Assembly (NCBI GenBank): GCA_903921605.1
Contig: CAIXQV010000539.1
Coordinates: forward strand, 1-14,162
From: an uncultured Planctomycetaceae bacterium
GTDB taxonomy: Bacteria > Planctomycetota > Planctomycetia > Planctomycetales > Planctomycetaceae
Length of the DNA stretch: 14,162 nucleotides
Direction: 5' to 3'
Shown here: positions 1-7,510 of the stretch, in pieces
Numbering within the stretch: the stretch's first letter is position 1
Layout of the letters: each line of letters begins with the position of its first letter
Notes under the pieces: generated by a model
The model's input: only the letters and a program-made list of their open reading frames with translations
Told to the model about the DNA's origin: nothing
Databases searched by the model: none
Program-made: the position numbers and the translations under genes

Positions 1-316
1 AAGTGCCGCTGAGTCTAAGCCGTTGCGTCTGCTGCATCTATGCCATTTGAAAAAGAACCGCCGGTTTGTCGAATTCCTGCGGCATCAGCAAGCCCGGGGA
101 AGCACTATCAGAGTGCCCTGAGATGAGACCGTTTGTGAGGCTTCGCCGCAACAAAAACACTTTGCGGGACACACACAAGATCTCAATTGAATCACAAAAG
201 GTCATGACACGATTCGGTCAATTTTACGCAAACGCTTCCTGCCACCTCTTGTGTCTCGTTACTCCTGCTGTCGAACGGAATGACCAAATCATCAGGATAA
301 AAGCGATAGGTGGAGA
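1..316. other. Left-edge region without a supported gene
   Basis: No convincing gene is seen here. One plus-strand frame is open from the window edge (base 2) to a TGA at 119-121, 39 codons, and is rich in Arg, Leu and His. It could be the tail of a gene starting outside the window, but it matches no family I recognise. The rest lies downstream of the stop codon of the minus-strand AroDE-like gene. I see no clear GC-rich hairpin with a T-run that would act as its terminator. Confidence 0.4.
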
Positions 317-1762
317 TTACTCCGCCAGCCCCATCTGGAAGGCTCCTTCGGGCAAGTCGCGACCGGTGAGTTGTCGGAATTGCAGATTGAGATTTGTGGC
401 GAAGACGGACATGGGATCGATGTAGCGAGCACCTCGAGCACTGGCTTCTTCAGCGAAGGCAGAACCCACCATGCCAACCGTCAAATCCACTACTGTCATG
501 CGTTCCCGAATGATCATGGGGTTAAGCTGCCCCTTGGCCGTACCGCATTCCATGCCGAAGTCCGCGATCACAAGAGTGTCCGTACGATTGTCATGAACCG
601 CGTTCCAGGGAACATGTCGCACGCCAGCTTCGCGAGCGATGGTGGCCGCTCGATTGTCAGACGTCCCCGCAACACTGACTGCGGCGCCTTTGCTGACGAA
701 GAATTTAGCCGCACCGCGAGCCATAGCAGAATGCCCGATCACGGTGAATGATCCTCGACTTGTCCAATCGGCCTGCCCTGTCACAGTCTGACCCGTCTGA
801 TCCACGGCTTCGAACAGAGTATTAATACCCTTCCAGCCGTTGCCGCCTTCCATAAGGACATCGATTCGCTCCGATGCTTCGGCGAACTCATCTTTGACCG
901 CCGCCATTCCGGTCAAATCACCACTGTAGCCTGGATCCACGATCAAACCATTGATCTTCATTTTCTCCAGCATCTTCGGAAACTTAGTCAGGTCGCCAGG
1001 CATCAACGGTAGACAACGAATCGGTTTCTCCATTAATTGAAACGCGGCATTGAGAACTCGGCACGCCACGTTCTCTGAATCTCCCGCCCCCACAATCCCA
1101 AGGAAGCGAGTCTTCGCGCCGATTTCGTCCCAGCGGTAATCTTCTTTCAATTGCCACACAGTCGGCTGCTTGGGATACGCCTCCATGCCGCGTTCGAGTG
1201 CTGCATAAATCCAGGGTGAACCATACTTTCGGCCCAGCAATGAAAACGTCAGCCCCGAACGCCCAATGCCGATTCCGACGATCGGAACTTCACGCTGCTG
1301 AGTGACTGCAGCCAGCAACGGCCATGCAGCATCCATATCTTCTGTCAGCCACGTAAACTTGACGACGTCCGCTTTGGCCTTCCAGCATTGTTCAAAGACT
1401 TCGTCGATTTTGGAGAGCGGACGATTTAAGCTGGTGAATGAAACGACTCGTTGTGTCTTGCCGAAGCGAGGAATACTGTTCGCAATCTCCAGATCGAGTT
1501 CGATATAAGCGGGTCCCGCCACAATCGCCTCACGAAGCAGTTGAATTCGCTGCTGCTCGGTTCCCTTCCAGTTGCCTCCGTCCTTTTCACTGCGGCACGA
1601 AACCATGATCGGCTTGTCGACCATCTTGACGAGTTCACCTACATTGGGCTCGTTAATAAAATGGTCCAGACACAGTTCAATCAGGTCGCAATGTCGGGAT
1701 GCATTCAGCAGATCAGCAGGAGCCAGAGTTCTCGATTCAGGAGTTACTGTAATGCAAATCAT
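317..1762 (-). CDS. AroD-AroE fusion-like protein, catalytic residues largely lost
   Basis: This 481-residue protein has the architecture of fused type I 3-dehydroquinate dehydratase (about residues 1-215) and shikimate dehydrogenase (about 218-481), enzymes of the shikimate pathway. Visible landmarks are IELCLDHF (28-35), CRSEKDGG (56-63), ADVVKF (131-136), YGSP (180-183), GINT (312-315) and a Rossmann-like stretch near 340-350. Against Salmonella AroD, the Schiff-base lysine (K135), Arg57 and Gln199 are kept, but catalytic His143 aligns with T110, Arg213 with S174, Arg48 with C31, Ser232 with A195 and Glu86 with D61. In the AroE half, the SxS substrate motif is absent, Lys65 aligns near Y279 and Asp102 with L316. 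The fold is probably retained while normal catalysis is doubtful. The ATG start has a GAG eight bases upstream. The glycosyltransferase gene ends 82 bases upstream on the same strand, so the two may be co-transcribed. The fold is fairly sure; the activity is not. Confidence 0.8.
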   Translation of the reverse strand: MICITVTPESRTLAPADLLNASRHCDLIELCLDHFINEPNVGELVKMVDKPIMVSCRSEKDGGNWKGTEQQRIQLLREAIVAGPAYIELDLEIANSIPRFGKTQRVVSFTSLNRPLSKIDEVFEQCWKAKADVVKFTWLTEDMDAAWPLLAAVTQQREVPIVGIGIGRSGLTFSLLGRKYGSPWIYAALERGMEAYPKQPTVWQLKEDYRWDEIGAKTRFLGIVGAGDSENVACRVLNAAFQLMEKPIRCLPLMPGDLTKFPKMLEKMKINGLIVDPGYSGDLTGMAAVKDEFAEASERIDVLMEGGNGWKGINTLFEAVDQTGQTVTGQADWTSRGSFTVIGHSAMARGAAKFFVSKGAAVSVAGTSDNRAATIAREAGVRHVPWNAVHDNRTDTLVIADFGMECGTAKGQLNPMIIRERMTVVDLTVGMVGSAFAEEASARGARYIDPMSVFATNLNLQFRQLTGRDLPEGAFQMGLAE

Positions 1763-1844
1763 GGAATGATCTCGTGTAGAAAAACGATTCTGACTGAACG
1801 GTCAATGATGTTATGAATCTTAAGTTCGTAAATGTCCGGAGCGA

Positions 1845-3218
1845 TCATCGATTCAGCGTTTTGAAAAATCGCCCCGACAAACAGGTCGACGCAATTTGCC
1901 AGCCTGACAAAGAAATAACAATCATAATCGGCATCAGAGGGGCTCGCATCCGAGTATCCGTCCAATAAACCGTATGCATGGCGAGAAACGCGAAAATGAC
2001 CAGCCATAGCATGACCATCGAGCGATGCTGTGGCGATCGCTTTCCAAAGCACAGCTGAGTAATCTGCAGAATAAGCCCGGTCCATAGAAGCACGTACCAG
2101 ACCATCACGAGAGACATCGACCGCGCGCTAACTGCTGAAGAATCAGCCGTGGAGATCGCCCAGAAACGTCTCAGCCGCAGCGCCGAAGCCTTCAGAAAAC
2201 TTTCAGGCTCAGCTCGAATCGTGGCTATAGCCTTGGAGTAGTACCAGGCATCAGCCGCCGGTTCATTCGTCGCGATGATCCCCTCGCTCTCGGAATCGCG
2301 AATCATCCTCTTTTGCCACGCATCCAGCCCCGGACCGTCCCACGGGAATTCATCTGACCCGTTGATGACATCTCGATAGAAATCCGTGTTATTACCGAGA
2401 GCCAGCGTGTAGCCTCCATGAGTTGTCGCGGGGATAAAGTGATGAAATCGCAACGCGTTGCGGATAACCCACGGACACAAGACCAAACCCGCGACGATGG
2501 CCGGAATCAATAATCTGAACAGCCCACGAAGGACACTGGTTGACGCTGCCATCATCGCAGGAGTGGCCGCTGATTCGACCGCCGCTAAACGAGCTGGCCT
2601 GGAAAGTTTTGCTTTGAGGTGACACCACAACGCGTAAAGAGTCACGAACACGCAAACGATCATGACGACAGGTCGAATCAGCGTACCGATTCCGAATAGA
2701 ACGCCAGCCAGAATCCCAGGCCACATCGGGTATCGATCGCTAGCAACAACACTGTTGCGAAATTTCTCAAACGCCACCACCGCAGCCAGCAGAATCGCCG
2801 CGCAGGGAACTTCGGTCATTGGCAGAATGGAATATCGAAGGAGTAAAGGATCAAGGACGACTGCCAGAACGACCAACAATGACCATCGCTGATCCATCCC
2901 GACTTGCAAAGCCAGTGTCCGTGTCAGCAGAAAGATGACAACGCACGAAAGGAAACTGACGATGGCGACGGCCACTGGATCGCTAAACCCACAGGCCATC
3001 AACCCACCAAGAACTACAGGGTAGGCAGGTGGCCGAAAAGCCGTGGGACGATTCGTATAAGGCCCATGAAAGCCTGCTCCAGCCGCCACAGGTTTCGCGT
3101 GAGCCAGATAACCATCATTGTCGGCCAGCAGATCTTCTGATTGATACCATCCCAAAACAAAGCGCAGCGTCAGACCGAGTGCCAGCAGCAGCCCCAGTGC
3201 TAGTTTTGAACGCTGCAT
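1845..3218 (-). CDS. GT39/ArnT-like membrane glycosyltransferase
   Basis: This 457-residue, very hydrophobic protein has about ten predicted membrane segments, beginning at residues 5-24, and looks like a GT-C fold glycosyltransferase of the PMT/ArnT/GT39 group. Such enzymes move a sugar from a polyprenyl-phosphate donor to lipid or protein on the outer face of the cytoplasmic membrane. Supporting features are the acidic first-loop motif ADNDGY (32-37), FRPPAYP (61-67), a MTEVP stretch (134-138), an IRP at 181-183, the ALGNN segment (273-277) and a conserved-looking TRMRAP (422-427) before the last helix. The sugar and acceptor cannot be read from the sequence. The ATG at 3216-3218 has only a weak GGGA upstream, at short spacing. 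It is the first gene of a probable two-gene unit with the AroDE-like gene. Its own upstream region is the long hairpin-rich gap. Confidence 0.8.
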   Translation of the reverse strand: MQRSKLALGLLLALGLTLRFVLGWYQSEDLLADNDGYLAHAKPVAAGAGFHGPYTNRPTAFRPPAYPVVLGGLMACGFSDPVAVAIVSFLSCVVIFLLTRTLALQVGMDQRWSLLVVLAVVLDPLLLRYSILPMTEVPCAAILLAAVVAFEKFRNSVVASDRYPMWPGILAGVLFGIGTLIRPVVMIVCVFVTLYALWCHLKAKLSRPARLAAVESAATPAMMAASTSVLRGLFRLLIPAIVAGLVLCPWVIRNALRFHHFIPATTHGGYTLALGNNTDFYRDVINGSDEFPWDGPGLDAWQKRMIRDSESEGIIATNEPAADAWYYSKAIATIRAEPESFLKASALRLRRFWAISTADSSAVSARSMSLVMVWYVLLWTGLILQITQLCFGKRSPQHRSMVMLWLVIFAFLAMHTVYWTDTRMRAPLMPIMIVISLSGWQIASTCLSGRFFKTLNR

Positions 3219-3269
3219 GAATTCCCAATCGGTCCCTGTTGTGGTTATGTTCTATGAAGCTGCCGGAGC

Positions 3270-3287
3270 AAGCCAGAGTTGGCTATT
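3270..3287 (+). repeat. Hairpin repeat, GAG-loop type, copy 1
   Basis: The sequence AAGCCAGAGTTGGCTATT contains a 5-bp stem (AGCCA/TGGCT) around a GAGT loop. It resembles the hairpin at 3818-3834, which keeps the flanks and loop but swaps a C-G pair for A-T. The match to that copy is the main evidence that it is more than a chance palindrome. Confidence 0.5.
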
Positions 3288-3505
3288 GGAATCATTGGGA
3301 CATGGCGACCGCAGGAGTTGATCCTCTACTTAACCGGAAAGCGCTTCCAGTCGCAAGGGGCTGTTCTCAAGGGACAGTCTCGACTTTCAACAACACAGCC
3401 AGCGACGACGGCGGAAGATATCGCAACACCTGACAAAATGCTCGGCCAGCCTCTGACTCACTGTGCAAATTGATTTGCTCAGCCTGAGAGAAGGATGTTG
3501 CAGAA

Positions 3506-3530
3506 GTTCTCAGTTGAAGAACGGAGTATT
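3506..3530 (+). repeat. Hairpin repeat, GTTCT/AGAAC type, copy 1
   Basis: GTTCT (3506-3510) and AGAAC (3518-3522) form a 5-bp stem around a 7-base loop, followed by GGAGTATT. The hairpin at 3987-3998 has the same stem and nearly the same trailing sequence, GGAGTTATT. Confidence 0.45.
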
Positions 3531-3568
3531 GGATCGGCGCGGTGAAACCGTGGCACGCCCAACAAAAT

Positions 3569-3594
3569 CGGGACTGGCTCCCGCAGTAGTCCCG
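3569..3594. repeat. Inverted repeat CGGGACT/AGTCCCG
   Basis: A perfect 7-bp inverted repeat with a 12-base loop (3576-3587). A related GC-rich hairpin, GCGGG/CCCGC, lies at 3953-3968. No T-run follows on either strand, so it is not an obvious terminator. Confidence 0.4.
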
Positions 3595-3640
3595 GAATCA
3601 CGGAGAAAAGCGTCTACCACAAGTGCCCGGTTTTGTGATT

Positions 3641-3655
3641 GCAACTCTCAGTTGC
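3641..3655 (-). repeat. Hairpin repeat, GAG-loop type, inverted copy
   Basis: GCAACT (3641-3646) and AGTTGC (3650-3655) form a perfect 6-bp stem with a 3-base loop. Read on the minus strand the loop is GAG, the same loop as the plus-strand hairpins at 3271-3284 and 3819-3831, suggesting a copy inserted in the opposite orientation. Confidence 0.45.
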
Positions 3656-3817
3656 GGGAGTGCTCTGCCTCCAGCCAAGGCATTCCGATAGAAACGGTAG
3701 GCGGACAAGTCTGCTACTGAGCGCAAAACTCTGCCATTAACAGTCCACCGAGCTCCGAAACAGTGTTCTCAGCAGGTACGACGCAGCAAACCCGACACCC
3801 CGATGTTCGATTGCCAT

Positions 3818-3834
3818 AAGCAAGAGTTGCTATT
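3818..3834 (+). repeat. Hairpin repeat, GAG-loop type, copy 2
   Basis: AAGCAAGAGTTGCTATT contains the stem AGCAA/TTGCT with a GAG loop. Compared with the copy at 3270-3287 one stem pair has changed on both sides and the loop is one base shorter, which keeps the structure. Confidence 0.5.
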
Positions 3835-3952
3835 CCTGCCGTTATGACCAGGCTTTTACAGAGGTTCGGCCGGTTTGATCGAAACTTCGTCCCATCTTAT
3901 TGCCCAACCTGCCTTTACCCGTTTTGCCTTGTTCAGATAGAATCGAGAAGCT

Positions 3953-3968
3953 GCGGGACTAGCCCCGC
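3953..3968. repeat. GC-rich hairpin GCGGG/CCCGC
   Basis: A 5-bp GC stem with a 6-base loop (ACTAGC), about 180 bases before the secreted-protein gene. It has no T-run and lies 15 bases before another hairpin element, so it seems part of the same repeat-rich stretch. Confidence 0.35.
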
Positions 3969-3982
3969 GCCCTTGGCACACT

Positions 3983-4010
3983 GGGAGTTCTGAAGAACGG
4001 AGTTATTCCC
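3983..4010 (+). repeat. Hairpin repeat, GTTCT/AGAAC type, copy 2
   Basis: GTTCT (3987-3991) and AGAAC (3994-3998) are followed by GGAGTTATT, as in the copy at 3506-3530. An outer GGGA/TCCC pair (3983-3986 and 4007-4010) could close the element. Confidence 0.45.
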
Positions 4011-4150
4011 GGCGAGCTAACGGCGGATCAGAACTTCAATACCCTTTCCCTGTTCGGTGCAACAGAGTGATTCAAATTCAGAGCCTGACACTGAGTTTGC
4101 TAAACACGAAGTCACACCTGAATCCCACTCGACCATTCGGTGATTAACGC

Positions 4151-5884
4151 ATGAAGATTCTACATCATCTGGCACTGTTGCTGGCGACCGCAATCCTTAC
4201 CATCTCCTCAGTCGCAGCACAAACACCTCAAGACGCACGAATCACGATCTCACATCCCGGGTTTGGCTCGTTGAAGTCAGACCTGAAGTCCGTGATCGAC
4301 CTGACCTTGCCGGCTGAACAAACTCAGTGGGAAAACATCAAGGGGTACATCGATACATTTGCGATCGGCATTGATGATGTTCGCCCTGTTTACGTCAGCG
4401 TGATCACGGGGATTAAACCAAACACAATTTTGATCTGGATTCCGCTGACAGCCAAGCAGCAACTGTTCAAAGAGTTTCGTGAGAACCTGGAATCGCTGGG
4501 TTATGAAGTGACCCGCGACGCCAAGGATGTCACGTTGTTTATGCTGAGCCAGGACGCTGAGTCCGGGTGGATCCGAGTTTTCTCGACAGAGCGTTACGCA
4601 GCTTTGGTTTTGACTTCGGACAAGACGGCTCTGCCGGCCCTGAAAGAACTGATTCTGAAGGCAGTGCTGCCAACCGACAAAGTCGAAGGCAACATGTCCG
4701 CGGAACTTCTGAACACTGACGTCAGCGCTCCGGCTCAGGCACATCGCAAGGAAGCCTTTGCGGAAGTTCGTCGAGTCAGCATGGAAGCGATTCAGAAACG
4801 ACCTTCAGAATCTGCGACAGAATTTGAACTTCGCAAGCTGGCCGTAAAGCAGCAGATGGACGAAGGCGAGCGAGTTGTCGGTGAGATCGCACGCGGATTC
4901 CTGTCGTTCGTTATGGACAAGAAGACGCCCGGAGCACCTACCGCATCGTTGAAGTTAGCAGCGAATGCGATCCCGGGAACATCTCTGGCCGCTGCAATCG
5001 ATCAGATTAATACCCAGCCAGACGCGTTTGCAGGAATCAAGAAGTTTGAAGGCTCAGCACTGTCAGGACGCCTGAATCATCCAGTCGACCCGATGAGACA
5101 AGCAAATTTCCTTGAGTTCCTGGCGTTGACCGAGAAGGACATGGCCGATCGTCTCAAAGGCTCCAAAGAACGAACTGAAGCCGAAAAGGTCACGTCGCTG
5201 AAGGTGACCTCGTCAATTCTGGATGTGATCCGCAGCAGCATTAAAGCGGGATGGATGAATGGCTTTGTCGAATCTGTGCCGGACGGAAAAGGCGATTTTG
5301 TATCAGTCGGGGCGTTCTCTGCACCGGATGCCGGCAGCCTGACCGCCGTGTTGCCAGAACTGGCCAATGCCGGCAAGGGAAACCTTGTCGAGATGAATGT
5401 GGACAAGCAGGGTGACGTAGCGATTCACAGAGTGCAATTGGCCGAAGGCTACATCGATCTTGTTGATCGAGTATTCGGTGCGAAAAAAGATCTCTTCATT
5501 GGTGTTGGGCCGGCTCATGTTTGGCTGGCGTCAGGGATTGGCGGCAAAGACAAGCTGAAAGAAACAATCGCCGGACTGGGAGCACCTCAGAGCACCAATC
5601 ATCCGGTTCATCTCGAAATTCACTGCCTGCCTTGGGTTCAGCGTTTCGAAGAGGCTGCCAAAAAAGATCTTCCGGGAAAGACCCCTGAAGAGCAGGAGAT
5701 TCAGCGAGAATGGGCTCGCCGTCGCGCTCGTGCAATTGCCTCATGCCAGAACGGCGGAGATCGCATCGTTCTTGATTTCTATGTTAAGGATGGCGAAGTC
5801 ACCGGCGATCTGACACTGGAACATGGACTGCTGCGATTTGCTGGAAAACTGATGTCAGCCTTCTCCAAGGCGAACTTCGAATAA
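4151..5884 (+). CDS. Secreted protein of unknown function
   Basis: I do not recognise a family for this 577-residue protein. The N-terminus is a clear Sec signal peptide: Lys2, a hydrophobic core at about 7-20, and a likely cleavage after SVAA at residue 23. The mature protein is soluble-looking, with no further membrane segment. It appears to have an N-terminal alpha/beta part (about 30-175), a highly charged helical middle (about 195-260, rich in Glu, Arg and Lys), a second alpha/beta part (about 270-490) and a charged helix near 495-535 with a run of arginines. Only two cysteines are evident, near the C-terminus. The ATG is favoured because the signal peptide follows at once; a weak GGTGA lies upstream. 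The scpB gene starts 7 bases after its stop, which suggests one transcript. Location is periplasm or cell envelope by inference. Confidence 0.8.
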   Translation: MKILHHLALLLATAILTISSVAAQTPQDARITISHPGFGSLKSDLKSVIDLTLPAEQTQWENIKGYIDTFAIGIDDVRPVYVSVITGIKPNTILIWIPLTAKQQLFKEFRENLESLGYEVTRDAKDVTLFMLSQDAESGWIRVFSTERYAALVLTSDKTALPALKELILKAVLPTDKVEGNMSAELLNTDVSAPAQAHRKEAFAEVRRVSMEAIQKRPSESATEFELRKLAVKQQMDEGERVVGEIARGFLSFVMDKKTPGAPTASLKLAANAIPGTSLAAAIDQINTQPDAFAGIKKFEGSALSGRLNHPVDPMRQANFLEFLALTEKDMADRLKGSKERTEAEKVTSLKVTSSILDVIRSSIKAGWMNGFVESVPDGKGDFVSVGAFSAPDAGSLTAVLPELANAGKGNLVEMNVDKQGDVAIHRVQLAEGYIDLVDRVFGAKKDLFIGVGPAHVWLASGIGGKDKLKETIAGLGAPQSTNHPVHLEIHCLPWVQRFEEAAKKDLPGKTPEEQEIQREWARRRARAIASCQNGGDRIVLDFYVKDGEVTGDLTLEHGLLRFAGKLMSAFSKANFE

Positions 5885-5891
5885 GCTCGAT

Positions 5892-6728
5892 ATGACGGAC
5901 GGACCCGCCGAACTCAACGACCTGGATGGTCTTCCACTGCACGACGACGATATGCCGGAAGATGACTTCGCTGTCGAAGACATCGAACTGGCTTATCGTC
6001 AGGCTCTGGAAGCACTGGATGCGGCCGAGCGGCAGATGGGTACCGTTTTCGTCGACTTCGCCGAGGGCGCTGCAACAAACTCAAGCGACGAAGAGCAGGT
6101 CGCTCAGGGCCTGTCGATCGGTTCGCAACTTGCAGAGGATCTGAAGTCCACGGCCGCGGAGGCAGAAGCATCCAGCCATGCCGTCCTTGTCGATGGGGTG
6201 CGCCGCGTTTCGCCTCGTGAAGTGATCGAAGCGGCGATCTTCGTCGGCGGCAGTGTCGCTCTGACAGCAAGGAAGCTGGCTTCCCTGATCGGAAACGATG
6301 TCGATAATCGAGTCGCAGTTTCGCTCGTGGACTCACTGAACCAGTCGTATGCCCGCGAGAATCGACCGTACGAAATCCGTCTCAACGAAGGCGGATACCG
6401 ACTGGAGCTGCGGGAAGAGTATTCCGATATCTCCACGCGAACATTCGGGCTTGGCCCGCGCGATGTGAAGCTGTCTCCGGACGTGCTGGAGATCCTGGCC
6501 TTCGTTGCCTGGAACCAACCAGTCGCCAAAGAAACGATGGAGACGATCGATCGGCCAAACGCAATGTCTCTCCTGCGGCAACTGTTGCGATTGCAACTGG
6601 TTGAGCTGCAGCGCACTGGTAGTCGACGTACGGATGTCTCGTATGTGACCACCAGCAAGTTTTTGAAACTGTTTGGCCTGAGATCTATCAGCGAACTTCC
6701 AACCGCCGACATCTTTTCCTTCAAGTAG
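5892..6728 (+). CDS. scpB: SMC-Scp complex subunit ScpB
   Basis: ScpB is the winged-helix kleisin partner that works with ScpA and SMC to compact and segregate the chromosome in the cytoplasm. This 278-residue protein carries the family signature: a first winged-helix beginning near VSPREVIEAA (106-115), the RPYEIR...GGYRLELR stretch (158-174), and a second domain with LSPDVLEILAFVAWNQPV (194-211), a helix at 225-240, a TTSKFLKLFGL stretch (253-263) and ISELP (266-270). The first 100 or so residues are an Asp/Glu-rich extension not found in compact ScpB proteins such as that of Bacillus, and probably disordered. No scpA or smc is in the window; the only partner gene is the secreted protein just upstream, an unusual neighbour. 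A weak ribosome site precedes the ATG. A hairpin with a T-run follows 29 bases after the stop. Confidence 0.88.
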   Translation: MTDGPAELNDLDGLPLHDDDMPEDDFAVEDIELAYRQALEALDAAERQMGTVFVDFAEGAATNSSDEEQVAQGLSIGSQLAEDLKSTAAEAEASSHAVLVDGVRRVSPREVIEAAIFVGGSVALTARKLASLIGNDVDNRVAVSLVDSLNQSYARENRPYEIRLNEGGYRLELREEYSDISTRTFGLGPRDVKLSPDVLEILAFVAWNQPVAKETMETIDRPNAMSLLRQLLRLQLVELQRTGSRRTDVSYVTTSKFLKLFGLRSISELPTADIFSFK

Positions 6729-6756
6729 CGGCCTGCGCCATACTGCTATTCACAAC

Positions 6757-6787
6757 TGCCCGATGGGCTCAGCCCATGGCAGCTTTT
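6757..6787 (+). terminator. Hairpin with T-run after scpB
   Basis: TGCC (6757-6760) and GGCA (6778-6781) bracket ATGGGC/GCCCAT (6763-6768 and 6772-6777) with a TCA loop and a 2-base bulge, giving a 10-bp stem. It is followed by GCTTTT, as expected of an intrinsic terminator reading in the plus direction. The core ATGGGC-TCA-GCCCAT also resembles short palindromes that recur between genes in many bacteria, so it may be a repeat element serving as a terminator. Confidence 0.6.
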
Positions 6788-6796
6788 CGACAATCT

Positions 6797-6810
6797 CCCT
6801 TCGTGAAGGG
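6797..6810. repeat. Short hairpin CCCTTC/GAAGGG
   Basis: A 6-bp perfect inverted repeat with a 2-base centre, so at most 5 bp with a 4-base loop would form. It lies 36 bases downstream of the stop of the minus-strand small-protein gene and could help end that transcript, though no T-run follows on the minus strand. Confidence 0.35.
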
Positions 6811-6846
6811 CAGGTTCCTGGTTTCCCTGTCAGAGAACACCCCGTC

Positions 6847-7146
6847 TCAGGACTGCACGCCGTTCGCTGGCCGCGTGGCAACCTTCTCCTGAGGACGCAG
6901 ATAGTGTGGTCCCACAGGACTTGGACGGTCAATGTGCTGGCGATAAGACTGGTTCGCCGGGCTCATGCGATTGCTGCGAAAACCAAAGCGACCGCTTGCC
7001 GTACTTGAATGCTGGCGTAGATGATATCGCGCGGCAATGATGGTATCTGATGAAGGCTCGGATGAACTGTCTAAAGTCACTCCCACAGCGGCGAGTGACA
7101 GCACGACGCAGGTGACAGCAGACAGCAGACGACGATGATTCAGCAT
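6847..7146 (-). CDS. Small secreted protein, unknown function
   Basis: A 99-residue frame starts at the ATG at 7146-7144, with GGAG (7157-7154) seven bases upstream, a well-placed ribosome site. The frame is open further upstream, but this internal start is preferred because it follows the ribosome site and begins with a plausible signal peptide: Arg5-Arg6, a hydrophobic stretch at about 7-23 and a small-residue region before SSSEP. The mature part is short, rich in Ser, Arg, Pro and His, with no cysteine and no recognised domain. It lies between the convergent scpB and glutamine synthetase units, is transcribed alone, and has a strong hairpin about 90 bases upstream. It could still be a chance open frame. 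Confidence 0.5.
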   Translation of the reverse strand: MLNHRRLLSAVTCVVLSLAAVGVTLDSSSEPSSDTIIAARYHLRQHSSTASGRFGFRSNRMSPANQSYRQHIDRPSPVGPHYLRPQEKVATRPANGVQS

Positions 7147-7233
7147 GTGATGACTCCGGATCAAAAGCTCGTAGATCAGCAGGCAGACCTCGGATTTGAG
7201 GATGTCTTGTCGTCCATTTAGCCATCTCGGTCT

Positions 7234-7257
7234 GTCGGAGGAGACAAGTCCTCCAAC
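7234..7257 (-). promoter_or_regulatory. Leader hairpin upstream of small secreted protein
   Basis: Read on the minus strand, GTTGGAGGA and TCCTCCGAC form a 9-bp stem with one T-G wobble and a 6-base loop (CTTGTC). The pairing is better on the minus than the plus strand, where the wobble becomes a C-A mismatch, suggesting it acts in RNA. It lies about 90 bases before the ATG of the small secreted protein. No T-run follows, so it could be a leader structure or a dispersed repeat rather than a terminator. Confidence 0.4.
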
Positions 7258-7510
7258 CGAAAATGAAACATTACGACGCTGAGATGATCGAATCACGACG
7301 GAGAAACATGATCGATGAATTAACCCGCAGGAGATTTCGCGGATTTGAGTTTCAGGCTTATGTGGGTTGTCGGATTCTGCCCGAATAGGCTGCTAAAATA
7401 TCACGACGCTGCTGTGCAAAGGTCCCCGACCACGCACGGTACGCTGACCGAAGGTCTCCACGCGCTCGCGGTACGTCCCAGCGTTCCTTACGACCTGCGG
7501 TCGATCAGAA

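Larger units (their letters stand above)
3219..4150. other. Long divergent intergenic region with hairpins
   Basis: About 930 bases separate the start of the minus-strand glycosyltransferase gene from the start of the plus-strand secreted-protein gene. Short open frames exist, including one from a GTG at 3463 to 3720, but they have no ribosome site or recognisable protein character. The region holds at least seven short inverted repeats, several related to each other (listed separately). Promoters for both flanking genes should lie here, but I cannot point to convincing -35/-10 pairs. Confidence 0.6.

Noticed and set aside
317..1762. Frameshifted or dead aroDE pseudogene
   Set aside because: The frame is intact over 481 codons and keeps structural motifs; residue loss is at the active sites, not random truncation.
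3463..3720. 85-codon plus-strand open frame in the long gap
   Set aside because: GTG start without a ribosome site, no recognisable domain, and it runs across the hairpin repeats.
6104..6724. 206-codon minus-strand open frame
   Set aside because: Shadow of scpB, whose protein motifs are clear; no motif in the shadow.
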